The notes beneath the pieces are model-generated. The model made no database searches. It saw only the letters and a list, made by a program, of their open reading frames with translations, and was not told where the DNA came from. From NCBI GenBank assembly GCA_947631985.1, contig CANRNK010000011.1, positions 1 to 34,202 on the forward strand: a stretch of 34,202 nucleotides of DNA. Reading direction: 5' to 3'. Origin of the DNA: an uncultured Lachnospiraceae bacterium. GTDB taxonomy: Bacteria > Bacillota > Clostridia > Lachnospirales > Lachnospiraceae. Positions 1 through 7,792 of the stretch are shown one piece after another. The position numbers and the translations under genes are program-made. Within the stretch, counting starts at the first letter, position 1. Each line of letters starts with the position of its first letter.

Positions 1-17
1 GAGAGGGTGGGTAATGT

Positions 18-674
18 ATGGATGAAAAAAGGCTTTTGTTTGAACAGTACTTGAATTTGGAAAACAAAGAAAAGGCTGTTTCTTATTGTATAGAGCTTCT
101 GAAAGAAAAGAAGACAGATGTTGTTAGCCTGTATGAAACCATTTTGACCCCTGGTCTGAATCAGCAAGTCTGTGGAGAGGCAGATCAACAAATCTGTATC
201 TGGAAAGAGCACGTCAAAACGGCAATTGTGAGAACAATTGTAGAATGTTCCTACCCGTATGTTATGGAGGAGCGTAAGATGAAGAATGCAATTAATAAAA
301 TTACAGCCGTTATCGTGTGCCCATCCGAAGAATATCATGATTTGGGAGCCAGAATGGTAGCGGATTTTTTTACAATATGTGGGTGTAACACGATTTTTGT
401 TGGAAGCAATACTCCTTTTAACAACTTTTTTAATGCACTGAACCGTCTTAGACCTGAAATTGTTGCAATTAGTGTAAGTGACTATTATAACCTTGTTGCA
501 ACGAAAAAAATGATTGAGAAGATCAGAAGTGTAATGGGTTATTCTGTTACAATTGTGGTGGGTGGAAATGCATTTGAAAATGATCGGAATAAAGCGGTTA
601 GCTTAGGGGCAGATTATTTTACACAATCTTTTCAAGATATTGAAGATATCGTTAAAAAAGAGGTAACAGAGTGA
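18..674 (+). CDS. Stand-alone cobalamin (B12)-binding domain protein
   Basis: This 218-aa protein has the two-part layout of B12-binding modules. A helical cap covers about residues 1-95 and carries an IWKEHVKTA segment resembling the W..EH motif of corrinoid-photoreceptor (CarH/LitR-like) caps. A Rossmann-like domain follows from about residue 95. The cobalt-ligand motif is present in modified form as EYHDLG: the usual DxHxxG with Asp replaced by Glu and the His kept. VVGGNAF near residue 180 matches the second nucleotide-loop glycine motif. No methyltransferase, kinase or DNA-binding domain is attached. The start at 18 follows a GGGTGGG tract. Its stop codon lies inside the two-hairpin element that precedes the ABC permease. 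The fold is fairly sure; a sensing role is only inference, because its upstream partner is outside the window. Confidence 0.8.
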   Translation: MDEKRLLFEQYLNLENKEKAVSYCIELLKEKKTDVVSLYETILTPGLNQQVCGEADQQICIWKEHVKTAIVRTIVECSYPYVMEERKMKNAINKITAVIVCPSEEYHDLGARMVADFFTICGCNTIFVGSNTPFNNFFNALNRLRPEIVAISVSDYYNLVATKKMIEKIRSVMGYSVTIVVGGNAFENDRNKAVSLGADYFTQSFQDIEDIVKKEVTE

Positions 675-743
675 AATGATTTTACGATTATTTCACATTG
701 GTTTCGATGATACGCGTGCTTAAGCACGCAGATGGGAATAGTA
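671..743 (+). promoter_or_regulatory. Two-hairpin leader element, copy A, ending in AGATGGGA ribosome binding site
   Basis: Hairpin 1 is GTGAAAT/ATTTCAC (671-677 with 690-696, 12-nt loop). Hairpin 2 is the perfect palindrome GCGTGCTTAAGCACGC (714-729). AGATGGGA follows at 730-737, 6 nt before the ATG at 744. The same architecture with strong sequence similarity recurs at 29597-29663 before apt. The GTG of hairpin 1 overlaps the stop codon of the upstream gene. It probably acts as a structured translation-initiation or intercistronic element; I do not recognise a named family. Confidence 0.6.
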
Positions 744-1925
744 ATGAGACTTGGATTTAAAATAGCGGTCCGTTTTCTGAAATCAAATCTTGGACAGACC
801 TTCTTAATTGTACTAGGAATTGCAATCGGTGTATCTGTACAGATTTTTATTGGTTCTTTAATTCAGGGTCTCCAGAAAAGTCTGATAGATAAAACAATTG
901 GGAACTCTGCGCATATTACAGTTCTATCAGCAGAAGAGGAAGAAGAAACAGAAAATCAAGAAATCATTGAAGACTATGATTTGCTTTATCAGGAAATTCT
1001 TGGTATCAATGCTAAAATCGAAGATGCAGTTGTAGTTGCAGACTATCCTGCGGTGCTTGAATATGAGGAGGATTCTCAGTCTGTTCTGGTAAGAGGATTT
1101 GACCTGGCACAGGCGGAAGCAATCTATGAGTTTTCAGACAGGTTAGTAGAAGGGCGTATTCCGAAAGAAACGGATGAAGTTATGCTTGGCATAGACTTAA
1201 AGGATAAATATAAACTCAAAGTAGGTGATTTTGTAACACTTATTACAAATAAGGGAAATGTAGATGAATTTATAGTAAGTGGTTTTTTTGATCTGAAGGT
1301 ATCCAGTGTGAATAAAACATGGGCGGTTACGACATTGAAATCATCGGAGAACCTATTTGGACTAGATCGGACGATTACATCGATTGAAATACAGTTGGCG
1401 GAGGCGAATGTGTTTGACGCTGATCTTGTTGCAGACCAGATTCGACAGACATTGGGTGCAGAATACGAAATAGAAGATTGGAAAAGCCAGAACGAACAGT
1501 TATTAAGTGGTCTTTCGGGGCAGAGTATTTCCAGTATTATGATACAGGTTTTTGTTTTGATTTCAGTGGTTCTTGGAATTGCAAGTGTTCTCGCAATTAC
1601 TGTAATGCAGAAATCCAGACAGCTTGGAATTTTGAAGGCAATGGGGATTAAGAATTCCGCAGCGAGTTATATTTTTTTATTTGAAGGGTTTCTGCTTGGT
1701 ATTTTGGGAGCTATTCTTGGGATTGCGTTTGGACTTGGACTTGCCTATTCCTTTACAAAATTTGCGATTAACCCAGATGGAACTCCTGTTATCGCACTTT
1801 TTATTTCCCCTTCGTTTATCGCGGGATCCGGAGTGATAGCGGTTGTAGCCTCTGTTTTGGCAGCTCTTGTTCCTGCGATTCGATCTTCTAAATTGAATCC
1901 AATCGATATCATACGAAATAATTAG
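744..1925 (+). CDS. ABC transporter permease, FtsX/MacB type
   Basis: This 393-aa membrane protein has one N-terminal transmembrane helix (FLIVLGIAIGV), a large extracytoplasmic domain at about residues 50-255, and three C-terminal helices forming the FtsX domain, with the typical KSRQLGILKAMG coupling segment. It ends in an NPIDIIRNN tail common to this family. The ORF track starts at 732, but that ATG is part of the AGATGGGA motif. Starting at 744 places GGGA 7 nt upstream as the ribosome binding site, so 744 is preferred. The cognate ATPase follows after 33 bp, so the pair likely forms a LolCDE/MacB-like exporter or mechanotransmission complex. The substrate cannot be told from sequence. 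Confidence 0.88.
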   Translation: MRLGFKIAVRFLKSNLGQTFLIVLGIAIGVSVQIFIGSLIQGLQKSLIDKTIGNSAHITVLSAEEEEETENQEIIEDYDLLYQEILGINAKIEDAVVVADYPAVLEYEEDSQSVLVRGFDLAQAEAIYEFSDRLVEGRIPKETDEVMLGIDLKDKYKLKVGDFVTLITNKGNVDEFIVSGFFDLKVSSVNKTWAVTTLKSSENLFGLDRTITSIEIQLAEANVFDADLVADQIRQTLGAEYEIEDWKSQNEQLLSGLSGQSISSIMIQVFVLISVVLGIASVLAITVMQKSRQLGILKAMGIKNSAASYIFLFEGFLLGILGAILGIAFGLGLAYSFTKFAINPDGTPVIALFISPSFIAGSGVIAVVASVLAALVPAIRSSKLNPIDIIRNN

Positions 1926-1958
1926 GAGCCTGTTGAAAACAGAAAGGAAAGTCAGATT

Positions 1959-2645
1959 ATGGAAAAAATAATGGAGCTTCGCAATATTGACAAGATCTAT
2001 GGAACACAGATTCAGACACAGGTTCTTTATGATATCAACTTATCTTTTGAGCAGGGAAGTTTTAATTCGATTATTGGACAATCGGGAAGTGGTAAAAGTA
2101 CTCTGCTAAATATTATGGGGACGCTGGATCGTCCTACAAATGGACAGGTTTTGATAAAGGGAATTCCTGCGAATGAGATGACAGAAAATGAGTTGGCAGA
2201 TTTAAGAAACACATCCATTGGTTTTGTGTTTCAGTTTCATTATCTGCTTCCGGAATTTACTGCAATTGAGAATGTCCTGATGCCGTTTCAGATTCAGACT
2301 GGAAAAATAACAAAAGAGATTAGGAATAAAGCAGAGGAATATATGGATCTTGTAGGTCTTTCGCAAGTCAGGAATAATCCGTCCTCCAAGATGTCAGGTG
2401 GACAACAGCAAAGAACGGCAATTGCCAGAGCACTGATTAATCGTCCGTCAATCATACTTGCGGATGAACCGACAGGAAATCTGGATTCTGATTCGACAGA
2501 AACAATTTATGAACTTATGAGAGATATTAACCAGAAATTAGGTACCACATTTATCATAATTACTCATGACAGAAGAATTGCTGAAAAGGCAGATCGAATC
2601 GTTGAAATAAAGGATGGAAGGATTAATCTTGATATTAGAAAATAA
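1959..2645 (+). CDS. ABC transporter ATP-binding protein, LolD/MacB type
   Basis: This is a complete 228-aa nucleotide-binding subunit. It shows Walker A GQSGSGKST near residue 40, a Q-loop in FVFQFHYLLPEF, the ABC signature MSGGQQQR near residue 147, Walker B IILADEPTG near residue 166, and the switch His in IITHD. Length and motif spacing match the LolD/MacB/FtsE subfamily that partners with FtsX-type permeases, as expected from the permease gene 33 bp upstream. AGAAAGGAAAG supplies the ribosome binding site. Transcription should end at the strong hairpin directly after the stop codon. All catalytic motifs are intact. The cargo is unknown. Confidence 0.93.
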   Translation: MEKIMELRNIDKIYGTQIQTQVLYDINLSFEQGSFNSIIGQSGSGKSTLLNIMGTLDRPTNGQVLIKGIPANEMTENELADLRNTSIGFVFQFHYLLPEFTAIENVLMPFQIQTGKITKEIRNKAEEYMDLVGLSQVRNNPSSKMSGGQQQRTAIARALINRPSIILADEPTGNLDSDSTETIYELMRDINQKLGTTFIIITHDRRIAEKADRIVEIKDGRINLDIRK

Positions 2646-2682
2646 AAAATGCGTTTTGCTTTCCTGGCAAAACGCATTTTTT
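2644..2682. terminator. Bidirectional intrinsic terminator
   Basis: A perfect 16-bp inverted repeat (AAAAAATGCGTTTTGC / GCAAAACGCATTTTTT) surrounds a 7-nt loop, with A- and T-tracts on either side. It lies between the convergent ABC ATPase gene and pyrI and can terminate both. Confidence 0.9.
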
Positions 2683-2701
2683 GGGGATTTTGATTTCTTT
2701 A

Positions 2702-3133
2702 TTAATAAAATTTTTCGTATTTTTCTTCGCAGTATTTACAGCGATAAACCGATTTCGCTTCATCTGTTAACAAGAAGACATGCGGAAGTTCCTGCTCAAT
2801 TGAAGTAATGCAACGTGGATTCTTACATTTAATAACATTGGTTATTTCTGTTGGGAGAACAAGAATCTGTTTTTCCTGAATGTCTCCTTTTTTTATGACA
2901 TTCACAGTGATGTTGTGATCAATGAACCCAAGAATGTTGAGGTTTAAAAGTGACGGGTCACACTCAACCTTAAGAATATCTTTTTTCCCCATTTTATTAC
3001 TTTTTGCATTTTTAATTATTGCGACAGTACAATCAAGCTTATCAAGGCCTAAGTATTCATAGATGGATAGACTTTTGCCGGCTTTGATATGATCTAAAAC
3101 AAAGCCTTCTTCTATTTTACCAACGTTTAACAT
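2702..3133 (-). CDS. pyrI: Aspartate carbamoyltransferase regulatory subunit
   Basis: PyrI binds nucleotide effectors and assembles with PyrB into the allosteric aspartate transcarbamoylase of pyrimidine synthesis. The N-terminal allosteric domain has the family pattern VGKIEEGFVLDHIKAG, followed by GKKDILKVE. The C-terminal zinc domain keeps the four Cys ligands in CKNPRC and CKYC near the end. About 143 aa is normal for clostridial members. The track start at 3157 adds MRKGMVLN, which is not part of the family consensus. I prefer the Met at 3133 (MLNVGKIEEG), although its AGGAAAGGA site is about 12 nt away, so 3145 or 3157 remain possible. It is the second gene of a pyrB-pyrI operon and is followed by a strong terminator. 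Confidence 0.93.
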   Translation of the reverse strand: MLNVGKIEEGFVLDHIKAGKSLSIYEYLGLDKLDCTVAIIKNAKSNKMGKKDILKVECDPSLLNLNILGFIDHNITVNVIKKGDIQEKQILVLPTEITNVIKCKNPRCITSIEQELPHVFLLTDEAKSVYRCKYCEEKYEKFY

Positions 3134-3223
3134 ATTAAGAACCATTCCTTTCCTCATAACCTGCCTCTTTGTATTGCAGGCACGAATTGCGTGTGAAACA
3201 TTACTCTTTTACACGAATACCTC

Positions 3224-4138
3224 TTATACCAGTTCGAGAAGTGTCATAATCAGTGCCATGCGAACGTAGACGCCGTATTGTACTTGCTTAAAATAGACAG
3301 CTCTTGGATCTTCATCAACCTCAATAGAAATTTCATTGACACGTGGGAGAGGATGAAGAATTAACATGTCTTTTTTTGCAAGTTTCATTTTTTCTTTGTC
3401 CAGAATATAAAAATCTTTTAAACGAATATATTCCTGCTCATTAAAAAATCGCTCTTTTTGTACACGAGTCATATAGAGGAGATCTAAATCTTGCATGCAG
3501 TCTTCTAAGCGGATGAATTCCTGATAGGGAATATGATTCTTATCCAGAACATCCTCTCTGATGTAGTCCGGTATTTTAAGTTCCTCTGGGGAGATAAAGA
3601 TAAAATGAATATTTGGATAGCGAATCAGTGCATTAATTAGGGAATGAACTGTTCTTCCAAATTTGAGATCACCACACAATCCAATGGTGAAGTCCTGTAA
3701 TCTTCCTTTTAAGGATCGAATTGTCAACAAGTCTGTCAGGGTCTGTGTTGGATGCTGATGCCCTCCATCTCCAGCATTTATGACGGGAATTCCTGCTTTT
3801 GAGGAAGCAACCATTGGTGCGCCCTCTTTTGGATGACGGATTGCACAGATGTCAGCATAGCAAGAGATCATTCGGATGGTATCCGATACGCTTTCTCCTT
3901 TCGAAGCAGAGCTAGATGCGGCATCGGAAAAACCAAGAACATTTCCGCCTAGATTATACATGGCAGATTCAAAGCTTAATCTGGTACGAGTACTTGGCTC
4001 ATAAAAACAGGTTGCAAGTTTTTTGCCGTCACAAACATGACGAAACTTCTGGGGGTTGGCTTCAATTTGGGAAGCTAGATCGAATAGTTTTTCTAATTCC
4101 TGGGTTGTAAAGTCGAGGGGATTCATTAAATGTCGCAT
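3224..4138 (-). CDS. pyrB: Aspartate carbamoyltransferase catalytic subunit
   Basis: This enzyme condenses carbamoyl phosphate with aspartate in the first committed step of pyrimidine synthesis. It is 304 aa, the usual length. The carbamoyl-phosphate site is visible as [10 protein letters not shown], the HPTQ segment is in [10 protein letters not shown], and the C-terminal active-site loop is LHPLPRVNE. The ORF track begins at 4282, but that extension belongs to the leader. The Met at 4138 (MRHLMNPL) has AAAGGAG 7 nt upstream. A second Met at 4126 overlaps the leader-ORF stop as TAATG, so coupled re-initiation there is also possible. pyrI follows 90 bp downstream. Regulation is probably by leader attenuation (see the leader ORF and hairpins). 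Confidence 0.96.
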   Translation of the reverse strand: MRHLMNPLDFTTQELEKLFDLASQIEANPQKFRHVCDGKKLATCFYEPSTRTRLSFESAMYNLGGNVLGFSDAASSSASKGESVSDTIRMISCYADICAIRHPKEGAPMVASSKAGIPVINAGDGGHQHPTQTLTDLLTIRSLKGRLQDFTIGLCGDLKFGRTVHSLINALIRYPNIHFIFISPEELKIPDYIREDVLDKNHIPYQEFIRLEDCMQDLDLLYMTRVQKERFFNEQEYIRLKDFYILDKEKMKLAKKDMLILHPLPRVNEISIEVDEDPRAVYFKQVQYGVYVRMALIMTLLELV

Positions 4139-4326
4139 TTGTTGTCTCCTTTCTGAATACAAGTTGCAAAATTGCCGAAAAAAAACGAAGAGTAAATACT
4201 CTTCGATGATTGAATAAAGAAATAAAATATAGTAGGAATGAAACTTGAAATGGATAAAAACGAAGCAGTTGATGCTTCGCAAATCAACCAGTATGCTGCA
4301 ATTAAATCTGGGATTGTTCTTCTCAT
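4126..4326 (-). CDS. pyrB leader peptide, putative attenuation peptide
   Basis: This 66-codon ORF begins 188 nt upstream of pyrB with a good ribosome binding site (GATGGAG, 6 nt spacing). It reads through both hairpin/U-tract structures of the leader and stops 13 nt inside pyrB. The encoded peptide is rich in Phe, Ser and Ile because the RNA is U-rich (for example IFYFFIQ) and resembles no known protein. The layout matches that of the E. coli pyrBI leader peptide, where a ribosome closely following RNA polymerase stops the terminator from forming when UTP is low. Here the role is inferred from architecture. The peptide itself is probably dispensable and only its translation matters. Confidence 0.6.
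   Translation of the reverse strand: MRRTIPDLIAAYWLICEASTASFLSISSFIPTIFYFFIQSSKSIYSSFFFGNFATCIQKGDNKCDI
4178..4205 (-). terminator. Attenuator terminator in the pyrB leader
   Basis: On the minus strand CGAAGAGT-ATTT-ACTCTTCG forms a perfect 8-bp stem followed by eight T residues. It lies inside the leader ORF and about 40 nt before the pyrB start, so it would cut transcription before pyrB unless a translating ribosome disrupts it. No sequence I recognise as a PyrR-binding loop is seen. Confidence 0.82.
4256..4279 (-). promoter_or_regulatory. Pause-type hairpin upstream of the pyrB attenuator
   Basis: On the minus strand CGAAGCA-TCAAC-TGCTTCG (7-bp stem) is followed by TTTTT and then about 50 nt of very U-rich sequence before the attenuator hairpin. 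In the enterobacterial pyrBI leader a hairpin plus U-rich tract is where polymerase pauses at low UTP; this one sits in the equivalent place. Confidence 0.55.
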
Positions 4327-4366
4327 AAGTTACTCCATCTTTTATAATTCAAGTTCATTTCTTGAT

Positions 4367-4395
4367 ATGATAACATAGGTTATAGTCATTGACAA
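4367..4395 (-). promoter_or_regulatory. pyrBI promoter
   Basis: Minus-strand TTGTCA (4395-4390), 17-nt spacer and TATCAT (4372-4367). A transcript starting near 4360 would have about 35 nt before the leader ORF. Confidence 0.55.
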
Positions 4396-4434
4396 TAACA
4401 AAGTAGGTGATTATTTGCCAAATCAGGTGATCAT

Positions 4435-4463
4435 TTGCACTTTCTATTATAATCTTATATAAT
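4435..4463 (+). promoter_or_regulatory. Sigma-A type promoter for the PH-domain gene
   Basis: TTGCAC (4435-4440), a 17-nt spacer and a perfect TATAAT (4458-4463), about 50 nt before the ATG at 4512. Together with the pyrB leader and its divergent promoter this accounts for the 373-bp gap between the pyrB and PH-domain starts. Confidence 0.65.
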
Positions 4464-4511
4464 AAACGAAGAAAAACTAAAATTATTTCATAATTATTAG
4501 GAGGAAACAAG

Positions 4512-4886
4512 ATGCAATTCATTGAAAGAAAGAGAATTTTGTTTTTAGGGTTACCTTGGACTTTTACAAAATATCTGGTTAAAGAAGATATGATTACGAT
4601 TAATGCCGGACTACTGAGTAAGGAAGAGAATGACTGTTATATGTATAAGGTGCAGGATGTAAAACTGAAATTGTCTTTTCTGGAAAGAATTTTGAAAATC
4701 GGGACGATTGAATGCTTTACTGGAGACGTAACCAATCCAACGATAAAACTAATCCATATTAGAAATGCAAAAGTGATTAAAGATTTTATTCTTCAGGCCT
4801 CTGAAGAAGCAAGAAGAAAAAGAAGGACGTTGAATACACTCGACATTACAGCAGATGATCTTGAAGATACAAACGATTCTCTTTAA
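4512..4886 (+). CDS. PH domain-containing protein (bPH/DUF304-like)
   Basis: This 124-aa soluble protein has the pattern of bacterial pleckstrin-homology-like domains: ITINAGLLSKEENDCYMYKVQDVKLKLS followed by a strand-rich stretch and GTIECFTGD. The C-terminal helix is highly charged (ASEEARRKRR). No signal peptide or membrane helix is seen, unlike the larger YdbS/YdbT family members. A perfect AGGAGG lies 6 nt before the ATG. The gene has its own promoter and terminator, so it is monocistronic. The fold assignment is from family pattern; no ligand or partner can be inferred. Confidence 0.75.
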   Translation: MQFIERKRILFLGLPWTFTKYLVKEDMITINAGLLSKEENDCYMYKVQDVKLKLSFLERILKIGTIECFTGDVTNPTIKLIHIRNAKVIKDFILQASEEARRKRRTLNTLDITADDLEDTNDSL

Positions 4887-4929
4887 ACAGGATGAAACGA
4901 TAAATCGCTTCACTTGTCATGAAGGAAAA

Positions 4930-4957
4930 GTGTGATATGAAAATATCACGCTTTTTT
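4930..4957 (+). terminator. Intrinsic terminator after the PH-domain gene
   Basis: GTGTGATAT-GAAA-ATATCACGC (9-bp stem with one G-T pair) is followed by TTTTTT. Confidence 0.8.
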
Positions 4958-4962
4958 AATAC

Positions 4963-4990
4963 TTGTATTTCTGATCAAACATGTTAGAAT
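4963..4990 (+). promoter_or_regulatory. Promoter for the MATE gene
   Basis: TTGTAT (4963-4968), 16-nt spacer and TAGAAT (4985-4990). This -10 overlaps the ORF-track start at 4989, which argues that translation begins downstream at 5049. Confidence 0.5.
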
Positions 4991-5048
4991 GATGTTTGGT
5001 ATTTTGCAAATTAGTTTATTTGGTTCAAAAGAAAGTAGGCCAGGATAC

Positions 5049-6407
5049 ATGGAATTAGATATGACAAAAGGGAGTCCATTTAAGCTGATTATGAAGTTTA
5101 TGGTTCCATTAATTATAGGGAATATTTTTCAGCAGTTATACAATATGGCGGATACAATCATTGTAGGTAGATATGTTGGAACTGGCGCACTCGCGGCAGT
5201 CGGTTCAACAGGAACGATTATGTTTCTGATTATTGGATTTATGCAGGGAATGACAACAGGATTTACTATTCTGACCTCACAGAGATTTGGATCTGGCGAT
5301 ATCGAAGGATTGAAAAAAAGCGTTGGAAATGCAGCAGTTCTTTCTATTATAGTTACGGTGATTGGAACTTTTATCAGCGTTGCTGGAATGGATGGACTTT
5401 TGAAGTTGATGAATACCCCACCAGATATCTTTCAGGATGCCAAGGATTATATCACGATTATCTGCATTGGGCTTGTGGCAAATATTCTGTATAACCTATT
5501 AGCCAGCATTCTTAGAGCAGTTGGAAATAGTAAAGTACCCCTTTATTTTCTGGTAGTTGCGGCCATTCTGAATGTTGTGTTGGATCTTGTTTTTATTATT
5601 CAGTTCGAGATGGGGGTTTCGGGTGCGGCCTGGGCAACAGTAGTATCACAGGGCATTTCAGGCGTGCTTTGCCTTATTTATATTATGAAAAAAGTTTCGA
5701 TTCTTCATATTAGAAAGGAAGATTGGAAGCTAGATTATTATTGTGTGAGAAATCAGTTATCGATTGGAATACCAATGGCGGTGCAATTTTCAATTACAGC
5801 AATTGGAACAATTTTAGTACAGAGTGCTTTAAATATATTGGGGTCTGTAGCGGTTGCTGCCTATACAGCGGCCGGGAAAGTGGAACAGTTTGTAACGCAG
5901 CCATTTCTTGCGCTTGGAATGACAATGGCAACTTATTGTGCTCAGAACACAGGAATTAACGATATCAAGAGAATTCGTGCGGGTGTATTGATTGCAAATA
6001 TCATGTCTGCAATCTATGGAGTTGTCATTGCGTTTGTAGTGGTGTTTGCAATGCCACATGCAATTAAACTATTTATTGTAGATGATGCAGCAATGATTAC
6101 GGAATATGCAAAAACTTATATAGGAATCACAAGTGTATTTTTTATTCCACTTGGTATGATTTTTATTTTTAGGAACGTGTTACAAGGTTGTGGATATTCT
6201 TTTGTACCTATTATGGGAGGTATTGTAGAATTGGCAAGCAGGGCCGTTCTGGCTGTTCTTGCAGCAAGACTGATGAGTTTTACAGGTGTCTGTTTTGCGA
6301 ACGCGGCAGCGTGGATTACGGCAGGTCTCTATTTATGGATTTCCTACCTGTATACGATGAGGAAATGGGAACGCAAGCAGACTATATTTCAGGATAATGC
6401 GGTTTAA
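5049..6407 (+). CDS. MATE family efflux transporter
   Basis: This roughly 452-aa polytopic membrane protein should have 12 transmembrane helices in two six-helix halves. It has the typical first-helix signature PLIIGNIFQQLYNMADTIIVG and glycine/alanine-rich helices such as AVGSTGTIMFLIIGF. The family exports drugs or metabolites in exchange for Na+ or H+; the substrate here is unknown. The track start at 4989 overlaps a probable -10 box, while the Met at 5049 (MELDMTKGSP) has CCAGGA just upstream and matches how these proteins usually begin. folC follows 14 bp after the stop and is probably co-transcribed. Confidence 0.92.
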   Translation: MELDMTKGSPFKLIMKFMVPLIIGNIFQQLYNMADTIIVGRYVGTGALAAVGSTGTIMFLIIGFMQGMTTGFTILTSQRFGSGDIEGLKKSVGNAAVLSIIVTVIGTFISVAGMDGLLKLMNTPPDIFQDAKDYITIICIGLVANILYNLLASILRAVGNSKVPLYFLVVAAILNVVLDLVFIIQFEMGVSGAAWATVVSQGISGVLCLIYIMKKVSILHIRKEDWKLDYYCVRNQLSIGIPMAVQFSITAIGTILVQSALNILGSVAVAAYTAAGKVEQFVTQPFLALGMTMATYCAQNTGINDIKRIRAGVLIANIMSAIYGVVIAFVVVFAMPHAIKLFIVDDAAMITEYAKTYIGITSVFFIPLGMIFIFRNVLQGCGYSFVPIMGGIVELASRAVLAVLAARLMSFTGVCFANAAAWITAGLYLWISYLYTMRKWERKQTIFQDNAV

Positions 6408-6421
6408 AAGGGGGGAGTAGT

Positions 6422-7717
6422 TTGAATTATCAGCAAAGCATGGAATTTATGGAAGAAGCAGCCAGGAGGGGCAGCCGACTGGGTTTGGAAAGCATGTCCT
6501 GTTTGTTGGAATATCTAAACAATCCGCAGAACGAATTACGGTTTATCCATATTGCTGGAACAAATGGAAAAGGATCAGTCCTTGCATTTATTTCTACGGT
6601 CATGCAAAAAGCTGGGTATAAAACAGGAAGATACCTTTCACCAAGCGTCTTTTCCTACTGTGAAAAAATGCAGGTGAATCAAAAAGCAATTTCTAAGATT
6701 GCGGTGGCCAGATATCTGACTAAGTTAAAAGAGACGATGCATAAAATGGAAGAGGATGGGAAACCACTTCCAACGATATTTGAAATTGAAACTGCTGTCT
6801 CTTTTTTATATTTCAGAGACCAGAAATGTGACATTGTTGTTCTGGAAACTGGCATGGGGGGACTCACCGACGCAACGAACGTAATCACGAATACACAACT
6901 TGCAATCATTACCCCAATTAGTCTGGATCATTGTGATTTTCTTGGAAATACAATAGAGGAAATAGCACAACATAAAGCTGGGATAATCAAAGAAGGATGT
7001 AACGTAATCAGTGCGCCACAAGAGCCTATGGTTTGTGAAATCATAAAAAGAAAGTGTGAAGAAAAAAAGGTTTTATTATCACTTGCAGATTACACAAACA
7101 TTAAGAAGATAACATATGGAATACAGAGTCAGAAATTTTCGTATCAGGAGTTTGAAAATATTGTGATTACCATGGCAGGAGCGTATCAGGTTGAGAATGC
7201 AACGCTTGCGCTAGAGGCACTTAGAATGCTTAGAAAGATGGGCTTAGAGATACCCGATTGGGCAATCAGACAGGGTATGGAAGAGACCAAGTGGCTGGGC
7301 CGTTTTAGTGTGATTGGTAAAAAACCACTTTTTATTGTAGATGGAGCACACAACAAAGCAGGAGCAAAAATGCTTGCCCAATCCTTGCGGTTGTATTTTC
7401 CAAATCAAAAAATCATTTATATTATGGGTGTTTTTGCAGATAAAGAATATGAGGAAATGATAGAAATTACTTGCCAGCTTGCAAGCCATATTATTACCGT
7501 GTCAACCCCTGGAAATAGTAGGGCGCTACCGGCGTATGACCTTGCATTAGCGGCTAAAAAACATCACAATCAGGTTACAGTAGCAGATAGCCTCGAAGAA
7601 GCGGTTGAAATCAGCCAGCTTTTATCAGAGAAAGATACCGTGACGGTTGCGTTCGGGTCTCTTTCATTTCTTGGTAGAATCATAACCATTTTACTTGATA
7701 AGAATGGGAAATCGTAA
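6422..7717 (+). CDS. folC: Folylpolyglutamate / dihydrofolate synthase
   Basis: This Mur-ligase-like enzyme adds glutamate to folates and, in bifunctional members, to dihydropteroate. It is 431 aa. The P-loop is HIAGTNGKGSV near residue 45, the conserved metal/substrate loop is VLETGMGGLTDATN, and ITPISLDHCDFLG and the C-terminal-domain FIVDGAHNKAG motif follow. All are intact. The start codon is TTG, behind a strong GGGGGGAG site that overlaps the end of the MATE transcript, so it is probably the second gene of that operon. Whether it also has dihydrofolate synthase activity cannot be decided from sequence. Confidence 0.95.
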   Translation: MNYQQSMEFMEEAARRGSRLGLESMSCLLEYLNNPQNELRFIHIAGTNGKGSVLAFISTVMQKAGYKTGRYLSPSVFSYCEKMQVNQKAISKIAVARYLTKLKETMHKMEEDGKPLPTIFEIETAVSFLYFRDQKCDIVVLETGMGGLTDATNVITNTQLAIITPISLDHCDFLGNTIEEIAQHKAGIIKEGCNVISAPQEPMVCEIIKRKCEEKKVLLSLADYTNIKKITYGIQSQKFSYQEFENIVITMAGAYQVENATLALEALRMLRKMGLEIPDWAIRQGMEETKWLGRFSVIGKKPLFIVDGAHNKAGAKMLAQSLRLYFPNQKIIYIMGVFADKEYEEMIEITCQLASHIITVSTPGNSRALPAYDLALAAKKHHNQVTVADSLEEAVEISQLLSEKDTVTVAFGSLSFLGRIITILLDKNGKS

Positions 7718-7731
7718 ACGAAAACAAAAAT

Positions 7732-7785
7732 AAAATCCCCTTTGCCAGAAATCATGTTGGAAATGAGTCTGGGAAAGGGGATTTT
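7732..7785. terminator. Bidirectional terminator between folC and the DUF5050 gene
   Basis: AAAATCCCCTTT pairs with AAAGGGGATTTT (12 bp), extended by CCAG/CTGG, with tracts on both sides. It serves the convergent genes on each strand. Confidence 0.85.
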
Positions 7786-7792
7786 TCGTCAT

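Noticed and set aside
3160-3215. pyrB-pyrI junction as a third copy of the two-hairpin element
   Set aside because: Two stems are present but the shared sequence and AGATGGGA are missing.
4139-4282. N-terminal extension of pyrB to 4282
   Set aside because: The region contains the attenuator and has no protein similarity; a good ribosome binding site lies before the Met at 4138.
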